A stretch of 64,000 nucleotides of DNA from Actinomadura pelletieri DSM 43383 (GCF_003634705.1 NZ_RBWU01000003.1:620001-684000), one strand, 5' to 3'; numbered from the stretch's first letter, positions 53,234-62,817 are shown. The notes: generated from the sequence alone by a model not told the origin. Translations and numbers: made by a program.

Positions 53234-55504
53234 TCAGACGACCGCGCCCGAGTCCTGCGAGGAACGGCGGGCCGGGCGCGACTTCGACTTGCGCTGCGGC
53301 GGCGGCGCCTTCGCGAACCGCTCCAGGACGATCGCCATCGGCGTCGCCGTGAACACGCTGGAGTACGTGCCGACCACGATGCCGATCAGCAGGGCGATGG
53401 CGAAATCGGTCAGGGAGTCGCCGCCGAGGAACGCCAGGGCCGTCAGGATGAACAGCGCGCCCATTCCGGTGTTGATCGTCCGCGGGACGGTCTGCAGGAC
53501 GCCCCGGTTCGCGATCGTCGCGAACCGTCCCTTCGGGTTCTCGCCCCACATCTCCCGGACGCGGTCGAACACGACGACGGAGTCGTTGACCGAGTACCCG
53601 ATGATGGTGAGCAGCGCGGCGAGGAACACCCCGTCGATGGGTTTGCCGAGCCAGGCGAAGATCCCCGTGACGATCGTGATGTCGTGGAACATGGCGATGA
53701 CCGAGCCGGCCGCGAACGTCCAGCGGAACCTGATCGTCAGATAGGCCAGCTGGACCAGCAGCGCGACGCCGAGGGCGATCAGCGCCTTGGTTCTCAGTTC
53801 GTCGCCCAGGCTCGGGCCGATCAGCTCGTCGCGCTGCTTGGTGGCGCCGCCGCCCTCCTTGGCCAGCGCCTCCTGGACGCGTTTCTCCTCCTCGTTGGTG
53901 AGGTCGACGGTCCGGACGGAGATGTCGTCCTGCCCGGACGTCTGGACGACCGCGCGCGGGAACCCGGCGTCGGCGACGGCGGAGCGGGCCACGTCGATGT
54001 CCACCGGACGGTTCGTGGAGTACTCGACGAGCCGTCCCCCGGTGAACTCGACACCGAAGTTGAGGCCGCGGGTGGCGATCCCGGTGATGGCGATGACGAC
54101 GGCGAGCGCGGAGATCCCGAGCCAGAGCCGGCTGTGTTTCATCAGGTCGGGGCCGCTTTCCTCCAGCCACCGCCGGATCCGTCCGGCGCCGGCGAGCCCG
54201 CCCGCCCTGCCCTTGGTGAGCTTCGGGAACCGCGCGGCGGCGGCGTCGGTGAGGACGCGGCTCAGCAGCATCGCGGACACGAGGGAGGCGAGGACGCCGA
54301 TGGTCAGGGTGACACCGAATCCCTTCACCGGCCCGGAGGCGAGGAAGAACAGCAGGGCGCCGGCGAGCAGCGTGGTGACGGCCGTGTCGGCGATCGCCGA
54401 CCACGCCTTGTCGAAGCCGACGGCGAGGGCCGTCCGGGCGCTGCGTCCGGGCGCCGCCGCCCGTTCCTCCCTCGCGCGTTCGAAGGCCAGCACGTTGGCG
54501 TCGATGGCCATGCCGATGGCGAGGACGAAACCGGCGAGTCCGGGCAGGGTCAGGGTCGCGCCGACCGCGACGAGCGCCGCGTAGGAGATCAGCGCGTAGC
54601 CGGTCAGCGCGACGGTGGCGAGGAAGCCGACGATGCGGTAGACGGCCACGATGAACAGCCCGGTCAGGATGACGCCGATGACCGCGGCGCGGGCGCTGGC
54701 GTCGATCGCCTCGTCACCGAGCGTCGGCCCCACCACCCGCTGCTCGATGATCTTCACCGGAACGGGCAGTGAACCGCCCTCGATCAGCGCGGCGAGGTCC
54801 TTGGCCTCGCCGGCGCTGAAGTCCCCGGTGATCTGCGTCGACCCGCCGGTGATGCCGACACCGCACGCGACGCTCTCGGTGACGCCCGGGGAGGAGATCA
54901 CCTTGCCGTCCAGGACGATCGCGATCCGCCGTTCGTCGCCCGCCGCGCAGGCGGCCTTGGCGGTCAGCCGCTCCCAGGTCTTGCCGCCGTCGCCCTTGAA
55001 GTCGACGTTCACGGCCCAGCCGCCGAGGTTCTGCGGGTCGTAGGTGGCGTCGGCGGAGCCGATGCCGTCACCGGTGAGGGCGGCGGGGCCGATCAGGATC
55101 GGCTGCCCGCTCTCGTCCTGGATCAGCTGCTGGCCCTTGTCGGGCGTGCCGTCATTGGGCAGCACCGGATGGGCGGTGAGCTGCGCGGTCTTGCCGATCG
55201 CCGCGGTCGCCCCGGCCGGGTCCTGAACGTCGGGCAGTTCGACGATCAGCCGCCGGTCACCGGACCGGGTGATCGACGACTCGGCGACGCCGAGCGCGTC
55301 GATGCGGCGCCCCAGCACCTCCCTGGCGCGGTCGGTGGACTCCCGGTCGGCCTTCACCGTCGGCGAGTTCTGGGTCTCCAGCACGATCTGGGTGCCGCCG
55401 CGCAGGTCAAGGCCGAGGCGGGCGGGTTTGGAATAGGCGAAGTAGAACGATGTGGCGAGTACGGCCAAGGCCAGTACCGCCCGCACCAGGTTGGCGCGAG
55501 TCAA
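53234..55504 (-). CDS. secDF: Fused protein-export membrane protein SecDF
   Basis: 756 aa. SecD half: LGLDLRGGTQIVLET, P1-domain region (EVLGRRIDALGVAESSITRSGDRRLIVELPDVQDP) and GFVLAIGMAIDANVLAFERAREE; SecF half from about 445: GLNFGVEFTGGRLVEYST, IAMFHDITIVTGIFAW and IGYSVNDSVVVFDRVREM. Twelve helices in total. It uses the proton gradient to pull preproteins out of the SecYEG channel. Actinobacteria usually have separate secD and secF; this fused copy looks like a second, paralogous system. I prefer the TTG at 55504 because GGAGG lies 6 nt before it; a GTG at 55519 overlaps that site. Confidence 0.88.
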   Translation of the reverse strand: MTRANLVRAVLALAVLATSFYFAYSKPARLGLDLRGGTQIVLETQNSPTVKADRESTDRAREVLGRRIDALGVAESSITRSGDRRLIVELPDVQDPAGATAAIGKTAQLTAHPVLPNDGTPDKGQQLIQDESGQPILIGPAALTGDGIGSADATYDPQNLGGWAVNVDFKGDGGKTWERLTAKAACAAGDERRIAIVLDGKVISSPGVTESVACGVGITGGSTQITGDFSAGEAKDLAALIEGGSLPVPVKIIEQRVVGPTLGDEAIDASARAAVIGVILTGLFIVAVYRIVGFLATVALTGYALISYAALVAVGATLTLPGLAGFVLAIGMAIDANVLAFERAREERAAAPGRSARTALAVGFDKAWSAIADTAVTTLLAGALLFFLASGPVKGFGVTLTIGVLASLVSAMLLSRVLTDAAAARFPKLTKGRAGGLAGAGRIRRWLEESGPDLMKHSRLWLGISALAVVIAITGIATRGLNFGVEFTGGRLVEYSTNRPVDIDVARSAVADAGFPRAVVQTSGQDDISVRTVDLTNEEEKRVQEALAKEGGGATKQRDELIGPSLGDELRTKALIALGVALLVQLAYLTIRFRWTFAAGSVIAMFHDITIVTGIFAWLGKPIDGVFLAALLTIIGYSVNDSVVVFDRVREMWGENPKGRFATIANRGVLQTVPRTINTGMGALFILTALAFLGGDSLTDFAIALLIGIVVGTYSSVFTATPMAIVLERFAKAPPPQRKSKSRPARRSSQDSGAVV

Positions 55505-55564
55505 AGGGAACCTCCACACGGAACTCCGGCGCCGGGCGTGCGCGCGGCACCGCGGACAGAGACC

Positions 55565-55972
55565 TCAGATCCGTGGGAGGGAGGGTGGGGCGCGCCCGCG
55601 CGGGACGCCTCTCGGCGCGATGTCCGGGGGGACGCGGGCGGGAACGGCGCGGACGGCGCGCCGGGACGGCGGCCGCACCTCGCCGACGGTCGCGGGCAGC
55701 ACCACGAGCGACGGCTGGACCGCGGGCGCCGAGCGGACGTCCGGGGACGCCACGACCGCATGCTCGTGGGGGCTCGGGCGGTGCTTGGTGGACGAGCGGG
55801 TGCGGGCGGGCGCCTGCTGCGCGGCCCCGTTCCGGACGCCGGAGATCGTGCCGGTGGGGGACGTCCCGCCGTGGGCCCCGGTACCGGCGGGGCCGACCAC
55901 GATGCCGAGCAGGCCCAGCGCGACGACCAGCAGCCGGGCGACAGGGCGGGCAGGCCAGTGCGCCTCGCGCAT
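55565..55972 (-). CDS. Small secreted protein, unknown function
   Basis: 135 aa. Basic N-terminus and hydrophobic segment (VARLLVVALGLLGIVVGPAGTGA) form a likely signal peptide; the rest is Pro/Arg/Val-rich without recognisable motif. GAGGAGG 5-10 nt before the ATG supports translation. It ends 60 nt before secDF on the same strand. Conservation could not be judged, so it might be a spurious ORF. Confidence 0.45.
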   Translation of the reverse strand: MREAHWPARPVARLLVVALGLLGIVVGPAGTGAHGGTSPTGTISGVRNGAAQQAPARTRSSTKHRPSPHEHAVVASPDVRSAPAVQPSLVVLPATVGEVRPPSRRAVRAVPARVPPDIAPRGVPRGRAPPSLPRI

Positions 55973-56159
55973 CCCGCCCCTCCTCTCGGGCTCACCGACC
56001 GGTCGCCGGACTCACGAGCGGTTCACGTCACCGACCCTCATAGTGTCACGATCCGCGCCCACACCGGCCACCACGGCGACCCCGCGACAACCCCAAGGTT
56101 CGCGATCGCGTTCGGGAGGAGGGGCACGAGCGGAGCGATACGGCGATCAATCCGCAGGC

Positions 56160-56197
56160 CACGACGATGGAGGCCCGCCGGGACCCCCATCGTCGTG
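56160..56197 (-). terminator. Long hairpin downstream of glyS
   Basis: Perfect 11-bp stem CACGACGATGG (56160-56170) / CCATCGTCGTG (56187-56197) with a 16-nt GC-rich loop, 13 nt beyond the glyS stop on the minus strand. The arm sequence TTCACGACGATGG recurs in the 63.4-63.7 kb repeats. Within the 237-nt gap 55973-56209 nothing else is recognised. Confidence 0.6.
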
Positions 56198-56209
56198 AAC
56201 CGTCGGAAC

Positions 56210-57598
56210 TCAGCAGCCCACGAGTTGGGCGGCGAGGAAAGACTCCACCTGGCTGATCGCGATCCGCTCCTGGGACATCGAGTCGCGTTCCCGGACGGTG
56301 ACCGCGTCGTCCTCCAGGGTGTCGAAGTCGACGGTGACGCAGAACGGGGTGCCGATCTCGTCCTGACGGCGGTAGCGGCGGCCGATGGCGCCGGCGTCGT
56401 CGAAGTCGACGTTCCAGTTCTTGCGGAGCCGCGCCGCGAGGTCACGGGCCTTCGGGGACAGGTCGGCGTTGCGCGACAGCGGCAGCACCGCGCACTTCAC
56501 CGGGGCGAGCCGCCGGTCGAGCCGCATGACGGCGCGCTTCTCCATCTTGCCCTTGGCGTTGGGCGCCTCGTCCTCGGCGTAGGAGTCCATCATGAACGTG
56601 AGCGTGCACCGGTCGACGCCCGCCGCGGGCTCGATCACGTACGGGACGAACCGTTCACCGGACTCCTGGTCGAAGAACGACAGGTCGGCGCCCGACGCCT
56701 TGGAGTGCGTCGTCAGGTCGTAGTCGGTGCGGTTGGCGACGCCCTCCAGCTCGCCCCACTCACCGCCGACGAAGTCGAACCGGTACTCCACGTCCACGGT
56801 CCGCTTGGAGTAGTGCGACAGCTTCTCCTGCGGGTGCTCGTACAGCCGCAGGTTCTCCTTGCTGACACCGAGGTCGACGTACCACTGCATGCGCTCGTCG
56901 ATCCAGTACTGGTGCCACTCCTCGTCGGTGCCCGGCTTGACGAAGAACTCCATCTCCATCTGCTCGAACTCGCGGGTCCGGAAGATGAAGTTGCCGGGCG
57001 TGATCTCGTTGCGGAACGACTTGCCGATCTGACCGATGCCGAACGGCACCTTGCGGCGCGCGGACTGCTGGACGTTCAGGTAGTTGACGAAGATGCCCTG
57101 CGCCGTCTCGGGACGCAGGTAGGCCAGGCCCGACTCGTCCTCGACCGGGCCGAGGTAGGTCTTGAGGAGGCCGTTGAACATCTTCGGCTCGGTGAAGGAG
57201 CCCTTGACGCCGCAGTTCGGGCAGGCGATATCGGCGAGACCGTTCGCGGGCGGCCGGCCGTGCTTGGCCTCGTAGGCCTCTTCGAGGTGGTCGCCCCGGA
57301 AGCGCTTGTGGCAGGACTGGCATTCGGTGAGCGGGTCGACGAACGCCTGGACGTGGCCGCTGGCCTCCCACACCTCGCGCGCGAGGATGACGCACGAGTC
57401 GAGGCCGACGATGTCGTCACGGCCCTGCACCATGGACTTCCACCACTGGCGCTTGACGTTGTTCTTCAGTTCGACGCCCAGCGGACCGTAGTCCCAGGAG
57501 GCGCGGAGCCCGCCGTAGATCTCGCTCGACGGGTAGACCAGCCCCCGGCGTTTGGCGAGGTTGACGATCTTGTCCAACACATCGGAACGGCGTGCCAT
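56210..57598 (-). CDS. glyS: Glycyl-tRNA synthetase (class II, dimeric type)
   Basis: 462 aa, the length of the single-polypeptide bacterial/archaeal-type enzyme. [31 protein letters not shown]-terminus, CQSC (about 93-96) and CPNC zinc-ribbon pairs, motif 2 [25 protein letters not shown], motif 3 region [14 protein letters not shown]. Charges tRNA-Gly. No T-box leader was recognised in 57599-57762. It lies in the conserved actinobacterial glyS-zur-uppS neighbourhood. Confidence 0.95.
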   Translation of the reverse strand: MARRSDVLDKIVNLAKRRGLVYPSSEIYGGLRASWDYGPLGVELKNNVKRQWWKSMVQGRDDIVGLDSCVILAREVWEASGHVQAFVDPLTECQSCHKRFRGDHLEEAYEAKHGRPPANGLADIACPNCGVKGSFTEPKMFNGLLKTYLGPVEDESGLAYLRPETAQGIFVNYLNVQQSARRKVPFGIGQIGKSFRNEITPGNFIFRTREFEQMEMEFFVKPGTDEEWHQYWIDERMQWYVDLGVSKENLRLYEHPQEKLSHYSKRTVDVEYRFDFVGGEWGELEGVANRTDYDLTTHSKASGADLSFFDQESGERFVPYVIEPAAGVDRCTLTFMMDSYAEDEAPNAKGKMEKRAVMRLDRRLAPVKCAVLPLSRNADLSPKARDLAARLRKNWNVDFDDAGAIGRRYRRQDEIGTPFCVTVDFDTLEDDAVTVRERDSMSQERIAISQVESFLAAQLVGC

Positions 57599-57762
57599 GA
57601 GTATTCTCCATCCGGCTGGCGGTCGGCGGGACAGTGCGTACGCCCCGGTCCCGCTCCCGCGGGCGGCGGCGAGTGGTGTTCCCCGGTGATCCCACGGCGC
57701 GATCTTGCTCGGCGCCCGCGGGCAGTGCCCAGCTTAGGGCACGGGTGGGGTCAGTTAACCGG

Positions 57763-59031
57763 CTAGAGGACGCGACCGTCCACAACATTGCTGTCGATGT
57801 TGAGGGTGACCCCGCCGTGACTCTCCTTGTGGCCGCCCCGGTACTGCTTGATGCGGGCGTGCGGATGCCACCAGTGGTCCGGGACGAAGGGGTCGCCGTA
57901 CAGCTCGGCCCTGCCGTTCCAGTGGGCGAACCAGATGGCGACGGGCTTGCTGATTCCCTCGGCGTCGCCGACGTCCCGGATGCCGGACTTGACGCTGCTG
58001 TAGAGGCACGGGTCGTACCCGAGACTCGCCAGCCGCCGGACCCAGTTGTCCACGAACCGCAGGACGGCGGCCTTGCAGCCGCGGTTGCGGCTGTCGTAGG
58101 CCTCCATGTCGTAGTAGATCGGCGCGCCCTGCGGAATGCCGAGCGCCCGGGCCTTGGCGGCGGCGTCCTCGGCGGCCACGGCGCCCTGCGACGCGGCGTT
58201 CTTGGCGGTGAAGCGCTGCCGGCGGCTCCCGCACGGCGCCTGGAGCCCGACGTAGGTGGGCGTGACTCGGTAGCCCATGTCGCGGACCGCGCTCAGCCAG
58301 GCCTCGGTGAGGTTGGGTTGCGCGCATCCGCGCGCCGCGCCGCCGATGTAGATGTTCGTGACCTCGAAGGACGGCCGCCACGCCCGCATGGTCGCCAGGG
58401 ACGGCGCCGTGCAGCTGTCGAACCCCCTGCCGCGCACCCACGGATTCGCCGGGTCCGGCGGAAGGTCGCCGCGGGCGCGTCCGGGCCGCTGGTCCGGGAT
58501 GGGCGGAGCAGGCGAACGGGTCCCGGTGGCGCGCCTTGAGTCCAGCCGGGTGCCGCGCAGGATCCGCTGGAGAGGTGCCGGATCCGTCCCGTACACGCCG
58601 GTGATGGCGGCCCCGGCCTCGGGGACGGTGAGCCGCGCCTCGTGGTCGACGGTCGGCGGGACGGTGAGCGTGGCGAGCCCGTCGGCGCGCACGACCCTCC
58701 CGGACGCGCGGTGCCCCTCGGCGGACGGCCGCGCCCGCTCTTCGGGCCGGACGTGGAGAGCCTCGGTGCGGCCGACGAGCCGGGGCGGGCAGTCCTGCTG
58801 CGGTCCGGGACGGCCGAGGTAGAGGGCGTGCCGGTCGAAACGGACACAGCGGGACGGCTCCCGATCGAGCCGGTGGACCTCCCAACCCACCGGCACGGGT
58901 ATCCGCAGCCCGAGATACTCGACGACACGCGGGGCGGCGTGGGCGGGCGGCGGGACCGCCGCGACGGACGGTCCGGTGGCCAGGACGGCGCCGGACAGGA
59001 CGGCGCAGGGCAGCAGGAAGGCGCGGCGCAT
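57763..59031 (-). CDS. Secreted DUF1906 (Rv2525c-like) glycoside-hydrolase-like protein
   Basis: 422 aa. Signal peptide MRRAFLLPCAVLSGAVLATGPSVAA. N-terminal region to about 200 is of unknown fold (VEYLGLRIPVPVGWEVHRLDREPSRCVRFD). The C-terminal domain (GFDSCTAPSLATMRAW..., TNIYIGGAARGC, GYRVTPTYVGLQAP, GAPIYYDMEAYDSRNRGCKAAVLRFVDNW) is the DUF1906 TIM-barrel-like domain, possible wall-polymer hydrolase, known as Tat-exported Rv2525c in mycobacteria. ATG at 59031 with GGGGGAG before it. Confidence 0.82.
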   Translation of the reverse strand: MRRAFLLPCAVLSGAVLATGPSVAAVPPPAHAAPRVVEYLGLRIPVPVGWEVHRLDREPSRCVRFDRHALYLGRPGPQQDCPPRLVGRTEALHVRPEERARPSAEGHRASGRVVRADGLATLTVPPTVDHEARLTVPEAGAAITGVYGTDPAPLQRILRGTRLDSRRATGTRSPAPPIPDQRPGRARGDLPPDPANPWVRGRGFDSCTAPSLATMRAWRPSFEVTNIYIGGAARGCAQPNLTEAWLSAVRDMGYRVTPTYVGLQAPCGSRRQRFTAKNAASQGAVAAEDAAAKARALGIPQGAPIYYDMEAYDSRNRGCKAAVLRFVDNWVRRLASLGYDPCLYSSVKSGIRDVGDAEGISKPVAIWFAHWNGRAELYGDPFVPDHWWHPHARIKQYRGGHKESHGGVTLNIDSNVVDGRVL

Positions 59032-59152
59032 CAGATCTCCCCCGAACGGGCACGGCATGATCGACGCCGCAAAGATGACCTTGGTCGGAGCACCGAAACC
59101 GGCCACGCCGCTTCTTGCCCGGTCCCTTGCCCTACCGAGACGCGCCCGTTGA

Positions 59153-59437
59153 TCAGTGGGCGGCGACGACCTCGTAGGCGCCGGGTTCGTCCACGGCCAG
59201 CGCGGCGAGCGGCATGAACCGCATCCGCAGTTCGTGGCCGCCGAGCGCGCGGCGGTAGTGGCCCGCGCCGTCCCACTCGGTGACCAGGGCCCACAGCCCG
59301 GGGTCGTCGACGGTCCTGCCGAGCCGTCCGGAGCGGAAGCCGGGGCACTCGGACAGGGTCGCCAACACCGCGGTCATGCGGTCGGCGAAGTCGTCGGCGT
59401 CCTCGCCGGGCACCCGGTACCGGGTTATCGCGATCAT
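59153..59437 (-). CDS. Antibiotic-biosynthesis-monooxygenase (ABM)-like small protein
   Basis: 94 aa, ferredoxin-like dimer type: MIAITRYRVPGEDADDFADRMTAVLATLSECPGFRSGRLGRTVDDPGLWALVTEWDGAGHY. ABM-like proteins oxidise quinone precursors or haem, but many members have no activity. Neighbours give no pathway. Divergent from the next small membrane-protein gene. Confidence 0.75.
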   Translation of the reverse strand: MIAITRYRVPGEDADDFADRMTAVLATLSECPGFRSGRLGRTVDDPGLWALVTEWDGAGHYRRALGGHELRMRFMPLAALAVDEPGAYEVVAAH

Positions 59438-59483
59438 GTGTCCATCCTCTCGCGGGCCAGGGGATTTCCGTTACCGTGGGCCC

Positions 59484-59789
59484 GTGCGAACGAAGGGTGG
59501 GCCCGGTGGGCTGCGGGCCGCGATCGAGCGGCGCAGCGCGGCGCCGGTGGTGTTCCTGCACCGGCTGCCGCGGTGGACGCTGCTGGTCGCGGTGTTCGCG
59601 CTGCTGGTGGTCGGGATGGCCGGGAGCGGCTGGGTGGCGGCGGCCGGGCTGCTGGTCCTGGCGGCGGCGCTGGCCTGGTTCGCCTATCTCAACTGGCCCG
59701 CGCTGGACGGCTCGGGCCGGGCGCTGCGGATCGTCGCGCTGGCGATCCTGCTGGCGTTCGCGCTGGGGCGCGGTATCGGGCGACTTTGA
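59484..59789 (+). CDS. Small two-helix membrane protein (DUF6703-like)
   Basis: 101 aa. GTG start with a weak site; N-terminus MRTKGGPGGLRAAIERRSAAPVVFLHRLPRW, then two helices (TLLVAVFALLVVGMAG; AAGLLVLAAALAWFAYL) and a third weaker segment. Seems a conserved actinobacterial family of unknown function. Its stop codon TGA is the first part of the Zur box that controls the zinc operon downstream. Confidence 0.7.
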   Translation: MRTKGGPGGLRAAIERRSAAPVVFLHRLPRWTLLVAVFALLVVGMAGSGWVAAAGLLVLAAALAWFAYLNWPALDGSGRALRIVALAILLAFALGRGIGRL

Positions 59790-59801
59790 CAATCATTTTC
59801 A
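59787..59801. promoter_or_regulatory. Zur box upstream of znuA
   Basis: TGACAATCATTTTCA is a 7-1-7 inverted repeat with one mismatch and fits the actinobacterial Zur box TGAAAATNATTTTCA. It lies 21 nt before the GTG of znuA and overlaps the preceding gene's stop. Confidence 0.85.
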
Positions 59802-59821
59802 CCGTCGTCCATAATCGACGG

Positions 59822-60784
59822 GTGTCCCGCTTCCGGAACCACACGCGCGCCTCCCCCGCGAAGGTCCTCGCGACCGCCGGACTGGCGACCGGGCTCGCGG
59901 CCGGTCTGGCGGGCTGCGCCGGCGCGGGCGCCGAGGTTCCGCCCGGCAAGACCGCGGTGATCGCGTCCTTCTACCCGGTGGCGTGGCTCGCCGAGCGCGT
60001 CGGCGGCGACGCCGTGCACGTGCGGACGCTCACCGAGCCCGGGGCCGAACCCCACGACCTGGAACTGACGGCCCGGCAGGTCGCCCGGGTCGAGGACGCC
60101 GACCTCGCCGTCTACGTCAGGGGCGTTCAGCCCGCCGTGGACGAGGCCGTCCGGGGGCACGCCAAGGGCAGGTCGCTGGACGCGACGAGCCTGGTGAAGA
60201 CGCTGCCGCCCCCGGACGAGACCGACGACGAGGAGGCGCACGACGGGATACGCCACGACGAGGCGTCCCACGACCCGCACGTCTGGCTCGACCCGAGCCG
60301 CATGGCGACCGTCGCGACCGCGCTCGGCGCCCGGCTCGCCGCCGCCGACCCCGCCCACGCCGCGGACCACCGGCGACGCGCCGCGTCCACCGCCGCCGAA
60401 CTGACCGCGCTCGACCGCCGGTTCACCGCCGGGCTGGCGTCCTGCGCGCGCCGGGACATCATCACCGCGCACGCCGCGTTCGGCTACCTCGCCGACCGCT
60501 ACGCGCTGCGCCAGATCCCCGTCGCGGGCGTCGACCCGGCGAGCGAGCCGTCCCCGCGACGGATGGCCGACCTGTCCCGCCGGGTCGTCGCCACCGGCGC
60601 GACCACGATCTTCACCGAGACCCTCGCCAGCCCGAAGGTGGCACGGTCGCTGGCCCGGGAGGCGGGCGTGCGGACCGCCGTCCTGGACCCGGCCGAGGGC
60701 GTCGAGGACGGCTCGTCCGACGACTACCTGACGATCATGCAGGGAAACCTGCGGACGCTGCGCGCCGCGCTGGAGTGCTCATGA
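59822..60784 (+). CDS. znuA: Zinc ABC transporter substrate-binding lipoprotein
   Basis: 320 aa. Lipoprotein signal with Cys32 in LAAGLAGC. Cluster A-I binding fold: TEPGAEPHDLELTARQVARVEDADLAVYV, a His/Asp/Glu-rich loop (about 132-154, DETDDEEAHDGIRHDEASHDPH) that is a zinc-capture feature, HAAFGYLADRYALRQIPVAGVDPASEPSPRRMADL, and FTETLASPKVARSLAREAGV. Start GTG 59822. Zur box directly upstream indicates zinc-controlled expression. Followed in overlap by ATPase, permease and zur. Confidence 0.93.
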   Translation: MSRFRNHTRASPAKVLATAGLATGLAAGLAGCAGAGAEVPPGKTAVIASFYPVAWLAERVGGDAVHVRTLTEPGAEPHDLELTARQVARVEDADLAVYVRGVQPAVDEAVRGHAKGRSLDATSLVKTLPPPDETDDEEAHDGIRHDEASHDPHVWLDPSRMATVATALGARLAAADPAHAADHRRRAASTAAELTALDRRFTAGLASCARRDIITAHAAFGYLADRYALRQIPVAGVDPASEPSPRRMADLSRRVVATGATTIFTETLASPKVARSLAREAGVRTAVLDPAEGVEDGSSDDYLTIMQGNLRTLRAALECS

Positions 60785-61473
60785 AGGACGCCCCACCGTT
60801 CGCGATGACGGACGGACTCGTCCGCCGGGACGGCCGCGACATCCTCACCGGCGTCGACCTGCGGGTGGGGGCCGGCGAGGTGCTCGCGGTCCTCGGGCCG
60901 AACGGCGCGGGCAAGTCCACGCTGGTCAAGGCGCTGCTCGGGCTTGTCCCGCTGGCGGGCGGCCGGACCGAGATCTACGGTTCGCCACCCACACGGTTCC
61001 GCGACTGGAAGCGGATCGGGTACGTCCCGCAGCGGCTGCCGATGGGCGGCGGGGTGCCCGCGACCGTCCGGGAGGTCGTCGCGTCGGGCCGCGTCGCCCG
61101 AACGTCCCGCTGGCGTCCCGCGGTCCTCGGCGACCGGGCGGCCGACCGGGCCGCCGTCGACCGGGCCCTGGCGACGGTCGGCCTCACCGACCGCGCCCGC
61201 GACTCGGCGCACCTGCTGTCGGGCGGCCAGCAGCAGCGCGTACTGATCGCCCGCGCCCTCGCCGGCGAACCCGACGTGTTCGTGATGGACGAACCCACGG
61301 CGGGCGTCGACGCCCGCAGCCAGACGGCACTCGCCACGGCACTGCGCGGCCTGGCCGAAGCCGGGAAGACGGTGGTCCTGGTGGCACACGAACTGGGCCC
61401 GATGGAACCGCTCATCACCCGCACCGTCGAGCTGGGACGTGGCCGCGTCGTCGATGGGGCGATCACGGGATGA
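60781..61473 (+). CDS. znuC: Zinc ABC transporter ATPase
   Basis: 230 aa. Walker A GPNGAGKST, Q-loop GYVPQRLPM, signature LLSGGQQQRVLIARAL, Walker B VFVMDEPTAGVD, H-loop VAHELGPM. Start overlaps the znuA stop (ATGA). Confidence 0.93.
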   Translation: MKDAPPFAMTDGLVRRDGRDILTGVDLRVGAGEVLAVLGPNGAGKSTLVKALLGLVPLAGGRTEIYGSPPTRFRDWKRIGYVPQRLPMGGGVPATVREVVASGRVARTSRWRPAVLGDRAADRAAVDRALATVGLTDRARDSAHLLSGGQQQRVLIARALAGEPDVFVMDEPTAGVDARSQTALATALRGLAEAGKTVVLVAHELGPMEPLITRTVELGRGRVVDGAITG

Positions 61474-62375
61474 ACGAGATGCTGCAGTACGAGTTCATGC
61501 GCGTCGCCCTGGTGATGGCGGTGCTGATCGGGCTGACCGCCCCGGCCGTCGGCACGTTCCTCGTCCAGCGCAGGCTGTCGCTGCTCGGCGACGGCATCGG
61601 CCACATCGCGCTGACCGGCATCGGGCTCGGGCTGCTCACGAGCACCTCGCCCGTCCTCGGCGCCCTGGTGGTGTCGGTCCTCGGCGCGGTGGCGATCGAG
61701 GTCGTGCGGGCCCGCAGCCGCAGCGGCGCGGACGTCGCGCTGGCACTGCTGTTCTACGGCGGGCTCGCGGGCGGCGTCATCCTCAACAGCGCCAGTGGTG
61801 GCAGCGGCGCGAGCCTCCAGTCCTACCTCTTCGGTTCGATCACCAGCGTGACGACCACCGACCTGTACATCGTCGTGGGCCTCGCCGTCGCGGTGCTCGG
61901 GATCGTCGCGCTGTTCGGCCGGGAGCTGTTCCTGCTGTGCCAGGACGAGGAGGTGGCACGGGCCGCCGGACTGCCCGTCCGGTTCCTCAGCGTGCTGATC
62001 GCCGCGACGGCCGCCGTCACCGTCGTGATCGCGATGCGCGCGATCGGGCTGCTGCTCGTCAGCGCGCTGATGATCGTCCCGGTGGCGGCGGCGCAGCAGC
62101 TCACCCGGGGCTTCCGTGGCACGATGCTGGCCGCGATGGCGATCGGTGTACTGTCGGCCGTGGCGGGCCTGGCGGGTTCCTTCCAGTACGATCTGCCTCC
62201 GGGCCCCTCGATCGTGCTGTTGGCGCTCGCAGTATTCGTCGCCGCGGTCGCCGGGGGCACACTGGTGCGTCGTAGACGCGCACGGGCCGGCGCGGCCGGG
62301 GAGAGCCTCTCCCCCACGGCCGGTCCCGGCGTCGAGGCGCGCGTGGACGCCGAGGCGGAGGTACTTGGAGGATGA
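61470..62375 (+). CDS. znuB: Zinc ABC transporter permease
   Basis: 301 aa, about eight helices. QRRLSLLGDGIGHIALTGIGLGLL and DEEVARAAGLPVRFLSVLIAATAAVTVVIAMRAIGLLLVSALMIVPVAAA are the ABC-3 family signatures. Overlaps znuC and zur by 4 nt each. Confidence 0.93.
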   Translation: MNEMLQYEFMRVALVMAVLIGLTAPAVGTFLVQRRLSLLGDGIGHIALTGIGLGLLTSTSPVLGALVVSVLGAVAIEVVRARSRSGADVALALLFYGGLAGGVILNSASGGSGASLQSYLFGSITSVTTTDLYIVVGLAVAVLGIVALFGRELFLLCQDEEVARAAGLPVRFLSVLIAATAAVTVVIAMRAIGLLLVSALMIVPVAAAQQLTRGFRGTMLAAMAIGVLSAVAGLAGSFQYDLPPGPSIVLLALAVFVAAVAGGTLVRRRRARAGAAGESLSPTAGPGVEARVDAEAEVLGG

Positions 62376-62758
62376 CGACGGCGCGCCGGGACGCGGTACG
62401 GCAGGTCCTGGCCGACTGCGAGAGCTTCCGCAGCGCACAGGACATCTACGCCGATCTGCGCGCGGACGGCTCCAAGATCGGCCTCACCACGGTGTACCGG
62501 GCGCTCCAGGCGCTCAGCGACGCCGGTGAGGTCGACGTGCTGCGCACCGACGACGGCGAGGCCGTGTACCGTGCCTGCCGCACCGAGCAGCACCACCACC
62601 ACCTCGTGTGCCGCGACTGCGGCCGGACGATCGAGGTCGAGGGCCCGGCCGTGGAACGCTGGGCGGACGCGATCGCCGCCGAACACGGCTTCAGCGACAT
62701 CACGCACACCGTCGAGGTCTTCGGCACCTGCCGCGAATGCGCCGCCAAGACCCGCTGA
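62372..62758 (+). CDS. zur: Zinc uptake regulator Zur (Fur family)
   Basis: 128 aa. Winged helix with SAQDIYADLRADGSKIGLTTVYRALQALSDAGEVDVL, then HHHHLVCRDCGRTIEV (first CxxC at 80-83) and FGTCRECAAKTR (second CxxC at about 119-122) forming the structural zinc site, with sensory His residues between. Shuts the znu operon when zinc is sufficient. Fourth gene of the operon, so the Zur box makes it autoregulated. Confidence 0.94.
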   Translation: MTTARRDAVRQVLADCESFRSAQDIYADLRADGSKIGLTTVYRALQALSDAGEVDVLRTDDGEAVYRACRTEQHHHHLVCRDCGRTIEVEGPAVERWADAIAAEHGFSDITHTVEVFGTCRECAAKTR

Positions 62759-62817
62759 CCACGTCAACGGCGAGGTTCGGTGATCCGGCGGTCCGGCCAT
62801 GGTGAAGAATCGGATGC

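Noticed and set aside
57599-57762. T-box leader of glyS
   Set aside because: No conserved T-box sequence or specifier-loop arrangement is visible.
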